A stretch of DNA of 64,000 bases from Struthidea cinerea. Taxonomy: Eukaryota; Chordata; Aves; Passeriformes; Corcoracidae. The notes under the pieces were generated by a model that saw nothing but the letters and a program-made list of their open reading frames with translations, ran no database searches and had not been told where the DNA came from. Positions 50,950-61,075 of the stretch are shown here, piece after piece. Positions within the stretch are counted from its first letter, which is position 1; the number at the start of each line of letters is the position of its first letter. The DNA lies in assembly GCA_013397865.1 (NCBI GenBank), contig VZTI01004088.1:4888781-4952780 (forward strand), in the 5' to 3' direction. The position numbers and the translations under genes are program-made.

Positions 50950-51185
50950 GGGTCACAGGATAATCCAGGCTGGCATGGGCCTCCGTAGGTCTCTAGTTCA
51001 ACCTGCTGCTCAGAGTAGGGTCATCCGTGAGACCAAGTTGTTCAGTGCTTTGTCCATTTTTGTCTTGAAAACCTCCAAGGCTGGCAACTGTACAACCTGT
51101 CCAGACAGCCTGTTCCACTGCCTGGGTGGCTGTCCTTGTAGAGAAGTTTATTCCAATATTCACCTGGACCTGGTGTTTACATATA
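50950..51185 (-). mobile_element. CR1 LINE, 3' fragment, old
   Basis: The plus strand matches the complement of a CR1 3' end in order: GGGTCACAGGATAATCCAGGCTGG, GTAGGTCTCTAGTTCAACCTGCTGCTCAGAG, CTTGAAAACCTCCAAGGCTGG, then CAGCCTGTTCCACTGCCTGG and AGAAGTTTATTCC. Divergence is clear, so it is an old copy. The open frames that cover it are not genes. Confidence 0.87.
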
Positions 51186-53169
51186 AATTTCATTTGGTAA
51201 CAAAGGTAAAAGATTAAAGAATGAGAAACATTGAAAGCAGTTTCCTTAAGGATTTCAGAATTTGAGTCTTTTTAGGGCTAAATTCATGAGGGGATAGAGC
51301 ATGTGACCTGGGACAGACCTGATTGCAGTGGGGAGATTGTACATGTTCTTGGACATGTGCCTGGAGAGAGTGGGGACAGGCCTAATTCTTAACTACTGCA
51401 CTCAGCAGGGTACAGAAGTGCAAGACCTCTGCAGGACTAAACTACCTATGGGAGCAGATCAGTTTCAGAGGTAGCAACCTACCACCCCACCTGAGAGGCA
51501 GAACTTAGTACCTCAGATGCATCCTGAAGGTAGTGTGACCATGCAGTTTTCAGACCCTGAGAAAGCATCACTGAATATAGGATTGTACCTGCCCAAATAT
51601 AAGCTGTCACTGGGCTCGGCTTCACTGTGCAAAGTACTCTGCCTTTTACAGCACACCAGAACTGCAAAATTCAATGACACAAGCATCCCTAAGAGATGAG
51701 CACGAAAAATGCCTAATAATGGTGGCTAAAGGAATATTTGAATCACAGAATTAACACCCAGAGTACTCAAGAACCCAAAGCCCTGTGCTGAATCATGCAA
51801 ATAAAGGTTTGAAGCCTCCACCACACCACAGAATAACCCCTCTGAACTGCCCTCATTGGCAGAAGCATAGCCCCTTCTGGGTCATAATACGTGAATCTCA
51901 TTATGAGGGTAGCCTTGCATTTCCTAAGTTTTTTTAATTTAATTTAAAATACACCAAATTTTTCTGAAACATTTTGTTCCAGGCTGAAGAAACCTTTTGT
52001 TTCAACCAGAAATACTGTTATGCAAACCAGGTGGAATCCTGAAAATGATAACTTCAGAATGCTCCAAAACAACAGAGCATGTACATGTGAGCTGTGATGA
52101 ATTTTTGTGTAGCAGCCAAAGAACTGAAAAATCAGTTAGTTTCACAGATTTTAGCCTCTATCTCCTTGAAACACAAATTAACTGCAGATCAAAGGACAAT
52201 ATTGAAAGGTATTAGTCCCAAAATAAGCTTTCAAGAATATATAGCTGTGCCAAAAACATTAGCTAGAGTGGGCATTACTTAGCACACACTGTAAATGAAA
52301 TATATGCAGGCATACCAGATAGTAGTAAAATATAGAAACATGAGGACTAGATTAGTATTAATGAGGTCTAACCTTTTAATCCTTTATTTCTCTAGTTAAC
52401 CACTCTGTGCATTAATGACAATGGAATATTTTATGATTATCTTCTACCACCTATGTTCACTTAATGCACTCATCATTCTTTCATCTAAAGGTAATTGTTT
52501 TCATACACATGTGATTTGCTGAGTGTTGAAATAACAGTCAAGCAACACTGATTTCCCTCTCCCTGGTTTTATACCCCTTTGTGAAATTAGAAACAGGAAA
52601 CTCAGTTGTTGTTTCAGGGCAAATCCAAAGCATTTTCTGACAGCTTGTGCCATATGATTCTTATACTGGGGCTCATAGAGCCTATACAGTCCAGTGACGG
52701 GTCTGATGGGGAACAGGGTTACTGTCTGGTTGGTCTAGAGTGGCACTTTGCATGCAAGGACAGAGCTTGACATCTTTCATCTCAGAAGAGTGAGAGGATT
52801 TTTTAGGGCTCATGGCTTGAATGGCAGCCATCAGTTTTTGACTTCACTGGAGAGTATTCAGAATCTTTTTGCCCATTCTCATCACATCATCACCTGAATG
52901 AGGGGCTTGCACTGGCCCCTTTTAGCTGGTCCCCAGCCCCCGATCTGTCTCCGTCCTGCTTTGTGTAATGCATCAGGAGATGCACGTCTGTTGTGAAAGA
53001 CAGAAGTGGATTATATGAGAAATTATTTTAAATGCTATTTACTAGAGCTAATATTATGAAAATAGCACAGATAATCACACAGCCTTTAAGATTCTGGGAG
53101 TCCTGAGTGGTGCAAGACTGAACAGGACTCTGTTCCATGTGCAGCATGCCCTGCGGATCCAGTGAAGTT
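51186..53169. other. Non-genic stretch
   Basis: No gene or repeat recognised. Confidence 0.5.
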
Positions 53170-53325
53170 ATGGATGACCCGTGCCTGGAAGTGTTTAAGA
53201 CTTGGTTGGATGGGGGTCTGAGCAACCTGGTGTACTGGAAGGTGTCCCTGTCTAAGGCAGAGGAATTGGAATGAGATGATCTTTAAGATCTCTTCCAATA
53301 CAAATCATTCTATGATTCTATGATT
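53170..53325 (+). mobile_element. CR1 LINE, 3' tail fragment
   Basis: GGATGACCCGTGCCTGGAAG leads into GTTTAAGACTTGGTTGGATGG, GAGCAACCTGGTGTACTGGAAGGTGTCCCTG, GAGATGATCTTTAAGATC, TCTTCCAATACAAATC and a double TATGATTC tail. It is a clear CR1 3' end on the plus strand; the 5' limit is approximate. Confidence 0.93.
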
Positions 53326-53399
53326 GCAGGTTTTCTCAGATTTTTTCTTTCAAGTTACTATAGGATTTTCTTAGAAGGAAATGACTCTGCTTGTCATTT

Positions 53400-53720
53400 T
53401 TGCGGTCAAGAAGAAAGGATTTTCCCACGAGAACTTCTTGCTGCACTGCAAGAGAAAGGCAAGGCCAGGCAGGTGGTGAGGGGGCCAGTACCCAACGGAG
53501 CTGCCTACAGGTTCCTGTGGCACAGCGCTCTGGCAGCAGCTGTCTTGCAGCCAGGGATGTGGGCAGCACAGCCAGGCCTGAGGACCACGCTGCCTGTGCC
53601 TGGGCAGGCTCAGGCCAGCTGGGCTGTGGGTCACTGACTCCTCAATGCACAATGGCCCTCCTCTCAGGATCACTACTCCTTGCTGTCTGCATCCCTCAGG
53701 CTGGGTGAAGCTGCAATGCC
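53400..53720. other. GC-rich patch of unknown origin
   Basis: About 320 bp clearly richer in G and C than its flanks, beginning some 75 bp after the CR1 tail. It contains few CpG, so it is not a CpG island. It lies inside longer overlapping open frames on both strands (105 codons at 53320-53637 and 53391-53708 plus; 148 at 53371-53817 minus), as expected from low stop-codon frequency. No domain or splice site stands out. It may be an unrecognised repeat or an old retroposed fragment. A T-rich run follows at 53759-53790. Confidence 0.45.
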
Positions 53721-55914
53721 CAAATGCTATTGCCTGTATAAGACAATTTTCTTTCTTCCTTCTTTTTTTTTTAATTTTTTTTTCTTTCAACCCACTGAGA
53801 CCAGCCCCTCCACACACACTCTTTCTTTAAACCCTAATATCTCTCCCTCACTGATTGCATTTCAAGGCAGCTCTAAGAGAGGCAGTGCCTTTTTTACAGG
53901 TGTTGGGTGACTTTTGCTCTCCTCTGCATTTAGAAAAAGCTGCAAGTACTCTGGCCTTCTGCTAATGCAAACCCCAGAAGGACTCTGCAACATAGAGCTG
54001 CTCAGTAAACTGCAGATTAAGAGCCTAAATGCTGCCAGGCATTTGCCAAGGCCCTCTTATTCTTCATGAAAACAGGTGAAAACACTCTGGGCAGTAAGGA
54101 ATAGTGGACTTTATGATTGCTGAGTGTCATTGCCTTGTAATACAGATGTTAACTGCTGCACAGTTTACTTTTTCTAACCATTTTGTGATACCCTAGAAGT
54201 GCCTCATAATAGCGCTTCTTGCAGTTTGTCCTACTTATGAGGTTAACGACCAGTGAGATGATAGGAAGTGATAAAAGTACGAGTATGTAAGAACAGCAAC
54301 ACTGAATATCCTTCCTTTACCAGACGATGTGCAACCCTCCTCATACCTTTCCCACGAACTTCTTCAGAAAGGTTTGTTATGCAAACCTGCAAGATGTTCA
54401 CACGGTAATGAATAAAGTCAGTTAAACTTCAGGGTGTCTCTTATTTTTGTAGTTACTTACAAAGAAAACTTTTTTTTTTTTTTTTTTAGTATCACATCAC
54501 ACATAAGAATCACCAATTAAAGTGCAGCAGAAAAAAACAAAAGAGATAAATTACAGAAAAAGTTTCTCTTCACAGAAGAGCTACTTTCAGGTATCAGCAT
54601 CCAAGTTTTGCATCACACACCAAAAAAATAAAACAATTTAATGTTTTACTATCAGATCTTGGACTCTGAAATAAACTGGTAACATTTTCCTACAGCAAGT
54701 TAAAAAGACTGTTCAAGAACTTCTTTCTAGGTCTACATAGTTAACAGTGCACAGATACTTGACAGACATATTTGTAATAGAGGTTTGGTGAAAGGTCTAA
54801 TGTAGATATAAAAGAAAGGAAAAAAAAAAGAAAAAATTAGAGAAATGCTATATTTAAACTCCTGTCAACAAAAATATATATTTATATACCCAGCATATTT
54901 CTTGAAATTTAGAGGGCAGGTTCCAAAGTTAATATCCAGGCATAAGGTTAAACACATACAGAGTGTGTAAAATTTGCAATTATTTTAATAAAAGCAACAA
55001 ATTGTCAGGCATTCATCATGGACTTTGTGCACTCATTGCACTGGGTTTTTTTTCCTTATTTATGCTCACTGTGGGGTACAGGGTAGTACCATTAACCAAG
55101 AATTTGTTTTGACCCCCAAAGAGCAGAGGCATAGAAAGGAATGTAATAAGCATTACTGCATTGCATCCAAGATCTGAGTTCAAAACTAGAGAGTAATGGG
55201 TCAGGAGGGATTATTTGGGTAATGCTGGGCAGTTCTAAGATAGTACTGTTATTAAAGCACAATACACCCAGTCTTTCAAAGAATTCAAAAAAGAAGCTTA
55301 TTAACTTCTTCACATTAATTAAATTATGGAGGCCTGACTGCTTGATATCTTCAGAAGTATTTATACATTTTTTTATTACAAATGCACATTGCTGTGTGTT
55401 ACAACAATTTACAATCCAGGGAGTGAAATATGGAAAACTCCTGGAAAGTCTCCACCAGATCCTGCAATCAGGGCATTTCCAGGATTGTCAAAGAAACAAA
55501 TGAAAACTGTCCTGATTTCCATCAGCCTAAAGAAGCCAATGTCAGTCTCACAGTTGGGTGCTTCTCTGGCTATTACACTTCCACCCTATCATCAGGATGA
55601 GATTGTTAAAATGTGAAGTTCTCTCTATGTCTGTATTAGCAGTTTCACTAGGGCTAGAATTTGCTTTTATAGAAGCTTCACTACCTATTATGACAACTAA
55701 AAATATTTTAATGAAACCTCTTAAAGGCAGATTAAAAAGCATAAGTTTTTTTCAGGCCACTTGTGGAAATTAACTTCCTAGCCTGCTGATTTGCTGTCAC
55801 AGTTTCTCCCATGGTTAATAAAGGGCTAACAAGTCCTTTCACTCAGAGAATAATTGTATGTGCTATTGCTGCTTATGCTTTTATCTTTAAGATAAATGTT
55901 TCCCCATTTATTTT
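53721..55914. other. Non-genic stretch
   Basis: No gene recognised. Contains T-rich sequence at 53759-53790, T18 at 54470-54487 and an A/G run at 54805-54840. Confidence 0.5.
54470..54487. repeat. T18 homopolymer
   Basis: Eighteen consecutive T. Confidence 0.9.
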
Positions 55915-55948
55915 AAAGAGAAAGAGAAAAGAGGAGAGAGTAAAAAAG

Positions 55949-56057
<109 letters not shown>

Positions 56058-57485
56058 GAAAAGAAAGCAGTCAGCCTTTTTGCTGCAATCCCTTCTCCTC
56101 AATGTGCTTGCCAAAGTTTCCAAGTGATGCATTTCATGGTGACATGTCACATGTTGTGCCAGTCATACTGTATTACACTAGCAGACGTGACTGACAAAGC
56201 CCAAAGTGACAGCACAATACAACACATCATCAAGGAAATTAGGAAAAAAAAATGTTTCCCCAAAGTATAATGAAAAGAATGCTTTTAAAGATTCCTCCTA
56301 ATTGTTCTCTCTTTGCCTGCTAAATTCTGTAGGACTGGTGAGCCTTTTGTGAATCAGGCACAGGAAACACTCTAGTTTTATTTGTGTCTGAGTGTCTGCG
56401 AAGTGGATAAAACTATGAGTATGTTAGTCAGGGTGGAGATTAGAACTTTATGAAACTGTGTTTCACACAGTTGTGTTTGTGGCTGGCCTGACACACACAG
56501 GTGAGTTGTATATCCTCCTACAATGTGGCCATACTTCGTCTTTTTCTCTTGCCATTTCATGAAAAATGGGCTGTCCTAAGGTACTGTGGACAGATGTGCT
56601 CTCCCACTGTCCTAGTTTTAAGTTGCCCAAATGCAGTGTATTGTAGCCTGGCCTCTGTTTTGTTCCACACTGCGAAATAGCTGCTCAGCTTTTGCACAGC
56701 TGTGAGCCCAGGAAACCGGAGCCTGTACTTTTGTTCTGTTATCTCAGTTAAATTCATCTCTGTGACCAAAACTTTGCTCCTTTCGTCTCACTTAAAAGAC
56801 ATGCTTAGTTACAACCCAAAACAGGCCTATAACAAAGACCTGAGTTAATTTATTTCTGGTAGAAGACTGTTGAGTTTTTCTAAGCCAGACCACATTGTAG
56901 AAATTGTATTCGTGGTCAATAGAATATTTTGTTATTCTGCCACCTCTGAGACAGGGGGAGGGTAACATTCAGCAGTCCCTGTACTATTTTGGCACTGCTC
57001 CAGACACATACCCTTGCCTAGGACTACCTGACTGTTGTAGCATATGTAGACAAGGAGGAAAGTAAGTCAGGGCAATGTTAATCAAAAGATGACATCTCTC
57101 TCAAGAAAAGTCCAAGTTGGAAATGATGCAGCTAAGCAGGAACAAAAGAAGAATGGACACTTTTCCACTTGATTGAAGTCTGGTTATTGTTGACAGAGAT
57201 TAAATCTTAATTTAACAGGGTTAATTTAAATTGACAAATGTGACCTTTAAACTGAAATAACAGGGGTCTTTGGTTGAATACAATCAGTTAAAGTAACACC
57301 ATTTAAGTTGGGACTCATACTCTAATATATTTCTATTATGTAATAAATTACTGCATAAACTGAATTGCCAGAACTACTCTAGGGCACAGCTAGACCACAC
57401 TAAATGCAAGTGAATGAGATATTTGCTCAAGATGTAGTTATGTCTAAGCCCATATCCATATTTAAAAGCCAACATAATGTACAAG

Positions 57486-57515
57486 GCTCAGCTGAGCTGA
57501 CACACGTTAACGTGT
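57486..57515. repeat. Two adjacent perfect palindromes
   Basis: GCTCAGCTGAGC (57486-57497, 12 bp, with a CAGCTG E-box) and ACACGTTAACGTGT (57502-57515, 14 bp, with GTTAAC) are four bases apart. Dyad symmetry could suit dimeric transcription factors. Confidence 0.8.
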
Positions 57516-57800
57516 TAAGCTATGATTACTTAACCATATTTCTGAGGTTTCAATAGAAGTATTTTTGTGTATGAAGGCTTGATTTATATAATATTTAAGC
57601 CAGGTAAATTACACCAATGGGGTTTACTGGAGAGCAATGTAGTAGATCATGTCAATGAGAATTTCAGATGGTCACATCTGAACAAGTTAGGTCTTGAACT
57701 CTTACAAAAGATCATTTGGTTGAAAGTGTAACCTGCAGTCAAACTTGGTCCATAATGTATGTACAAAAAGTACTTTACCTTACTTTTATATTTGTTTGAA

Positions 57801-57840
57801 CTCCTTGTTGCTTTATGTTGCTCCTTGCTGCTTTCTGTTG
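57801..57840. repeat. Tandem duplication, 2 x 20 bp
   Basis: CTCCTTGTTGCTTTATGTTG is followed directly by CTCCTTGCTGCTTTCTGTTG, 18 of 20 identical. Confidence 0.85.
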
Positions 57841-59385
57841 TACTAGACTCTTAGAGTACGATTTATTTTAGCTACTGGGATGTTATGGGGCAGGCAAAGC
57901 ACAGAGGATTTAGGAGGCTGTAGAAAAGGCTCAGCCATCTTCCAAATCAGCCAGGAATAAAACATAATGCATGAAAGTTCCTTCTGTTTTAGCATCATCT
58001 TCTGCTGATTTACTGAGCTGGGGCAATGGACCTAACATTCATACATAGGTATTATGATCCCTTTAGACATGTCTACTAAACTTTTTGATGCACATTGCAA
58101 GTAATGTGTGGGACATTGAAGGATTAAGATGTAACAGTCAGCTGCCTGAAATTGATGTGGGCAGATGCCCTGTCTTAATTCTACATGCCCTACTTAATCT
58201 GTGTGGATATGTGAAAAGCCATTCATCCAATTCTTGCTGAAAGTCACTCTTGCTCAGGTTTCACTGAGAAAAATTATCACTGATGACTTTGCTTGCAAAC
58301 ATCTGGCCCAAAGTTTTATGTTAGAGGTGTGTTTTATTATAAAAATATTTTGTCCTCTGGTTTATAACAGGATCTAATAAGCATTGGATAGAGCACATGC
58401 TTCTTAAGCAAGAACAGGTTCTTTTTTGGCATACACAACCCCTCCCTTCCATCAGTTCTTAAACACAGGGAGTTTGCAGTCTTTCATTTATTGTGCTGGA
58501 CGAAGCCCACACAGGCTAAAGTACCAGTGAAGTTGTTAAGAGGTGCATGAATTCAGGGGGAAAAAGGGGAGAGAAGAAAAGAAAAGCTGCTTCAGAAGAC
58601 CTTTTCTTTCAAGTAGTCCCTGTTCCTTGTCAAAAGCTTTTGGATGTATGGCCTGTTCCAAAATCTTTTTGTGGATTTTGCATACAAATTCTGCAGAGAG
58701 CAGAGGGAGAGGGGAGGGTAACACAGCAGGGCCTAAGATGTTAGGATGAATCTAAAATTGCATTGAAACATTTTGCCTGTCTAAAATAGGATTTTTATTT
58801 TTTCAAACTACAGAGGAATAGATGGATATTAAAAGAAATACCTACTGCTTCCTTTTTCTTGCTGCTCTCTGCAAAGAACCTGCATGGCCGTAGGTTGAGA
58901 TGTGACAGATAATTAGTGTTGGGCAGACTTCAAAATGTTTGCAATGCGAGTCTAAAAAGTTTGCGTGTTTACACGAAGTTCTTTGGTCTAGAAACAGGGT
59001 TGGCAGACAAGCTTTATTCTTAGGAGGTTCTTGCCACCACCCAATTGTCAAAGAGTCTGAAATGTTGCAAGAATAAAGTGATGTGTGATGTTTCTGTAAT
59101 TAGGCTTTTCAGTTTTCTTTGGATTGGGGTCGTGCACATCAGCATAGCTCTAATGACGTCAGCTCAGGATCTGCCTCATAAAATTCAAAGGGAAGTTAAA
59201 ATAAGTCAGCATCAATGTGATTCAGTCCTTTTTTGTCTTCAAGGAGTGATCACTCTAATTTGGGTTTAGTTTGAGATTTCAGCTGCTTGTGCTGATCATA
59301 GAACAAGCACAAAATTAAATGCCTTGATCTAAGTACCTCACAACGTCAGTATGGTGCTAATCTAAGTCTATATCACCTGAGCCAT

Positions 59386-59409
59386 ATTGGCCACATTGGC
59401 CATTGGCCA
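59386..59409. promoter_or_regulatory. Triple ATTGGCCA cluster (NFI-like half-sites)
   Basis: ATTGGCCA occurs at 59386, 59395 and 59402. TTGGC is the nuclear factor I half-site, and TGGCCA is itself a palindrome. It may be a small tandem repeat rather than a functional site. Confidence 0.3.
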
Positions 59410-60889
59410 CCATGGATTTATCCACATCACATGACTGTGCAAATATTCACTGTGACTGGTTTTTCAGTTTTTGTTTGCTAGCTAACCATTCCAGGTTTTG
59501 CTTTACGTCATTTCTGCAATCCAAAAAATAATTAATTTAAGAAGAAATACCTTCCTTCATCTTATACTATATTCTGAATGGCATGACTATGATTTCACAC
59601 TGACTGAGAACCTAACTTGTTCTCCCAGCTGCTGGGTTGTTTGGGAACACCACTGAGGAAAACTGCTGGGGCTCCTCTGGAAGAAGACTATATACACCCA
59701 TTCTTAGCCACTTGAAGAGAAGATAAACTCTAGACCATGAACATCTTAACTGAGGGTGATGGATGTGCCTTGCAGACAATTATGAACACCATGAAAAGGT
59801 GTGGTGGAGGAAGATGTGAGTTTAGTGAAGGTCTGAGGTAGAGTAAGGGTTTCAAATTCGAAATAAAATCCTCTGCAACCATTAGGAATAATGACAGCAA
59901 AGGACACCTTGCTCCCTTGACATAACAACAGTGCTGCAAACATATCTGTAGTCCCAAAGCTCAGCTCTACAGGAACATGAAGAAGGGGTACAAACAAACA
60001 TATCTATGCCCAAAGCATGCTGGCAGACTGCTGGTAGGGAATGCCACCTTGGTCTTTCTGCTGACTGTCCGCCTACTTGAGCATGTGAGTGCAGAACTGA
60101 GAGCATCACAATGGCCACAGTGAGGCTAAATCTGACTGGAAATCAAGAAAATCTAAGTTTCACTTGATTACACCTTACTCTCTGGATTTTGGCTCAGCTG
60201 AATGCACCTATGTGATCCTGGGACTGATTCCAAATTTGTGGCTGTTTTATTGTCTGATTTTGCTTTCCCTTCTAAAAGTTACCCATGCTTTAGCTGCTCA
60301 TGCTCTTGCTTGGTGACAACACAGCCACAAGGGGAGGCTACCTGGTTTGCTATCAAAATGTAACACAAGAATTGTTACCTTCATTATATGTGTTATATAA
60401 TGGGGTAGAGGTTTCATCTGTGTAGGGTTCAGTTTAAATATACTTTAAAGTGGTCTTTAAAAGGAAGTAACTCCACTGTGTAGCACTATTATAACACCAG
60501 GGAGCCCTCATTTTGTGACCACTCTGCTAGATGGATGTGAATGTTCAGGTCAATATTCACAGAAAGCCAAATTCAGGGCTTTGAAAAGAAGCTGTGATAT
60601 CTTTAGTTTATTATTTAATCAGTGAGCCAGTCTCAGGCTTGGTTTTATACTCATGACTGACTGTTGAAAGCCTGAAAGATAATGTTCAGGGATAGTAGAA
60701 AGGGAAGCAGGCTGTCATTTCTCCTATGCATTCCCCTGACCCACCACATGCTCAGACAAGGATGAGATAGGCTTATCTGCATTTTGATTCTATTCAGTAG
60801 TCATTGTCTCTGAAAATGTGCAAATAAAATAATGAAGACCATGATAAAACAGAGCAGGAAAAATATCTCTCTATTTAAAGCGGCTGTTT

Positions 60890-61075
60890 GGGTGCCAGCT
60901 GCTTAGTAACAAATACATCTTTAATGAAATCAAACAATCCAGCAGGATTTATTGATTGCTAACAATTGTTTTAAATACAGTCTGGTAGGCTGGGCTGTTT
61001 GCATCCTTTTTTGTCCAATTAGTTCAGTTGGTTTGAATTAGACATACTTTGCTATTATCTTAAAAAATACAGCTC
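60890..61075. promoter_or_regulatory. SOX-site-rich block, possible conserved enhancer
   Basis: AACAATCC, ATTGATTGC, AACAATTGTTTTAAAT and GTCCAATTAG lie in complex sequence between CAGCTGCTTAGTAAC and CTATTATCTTAAAAAATACAG. ACAAT/ATTGT are SOX core sites and the AACAATTGTT dyad could bind a SOX pair. Inferred from motifs only. Confidence 0.25.

Larger units (their letters stand above)
56068..60889. other. Non-genic stretch
   Basis: No gene recognised. Holds a 12-bp palindrome GTGACATGTCAC (56139-56150), an AT-rich block with TTAAATCTTAATTTAAC-type sites (57190-57270), two adjacent palindromes (57486-57515), a tandem 20-mer (57801-57840) and three TTGGCCA motifs (59386-59409). Confidence 0.5.

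Noticed and set aside
53371..53817. 148-codon minus-strand frame
   Set aside because: Overlaps two plus-strand frames in the GC-rich patch; reads through T-rich sequence at one end.
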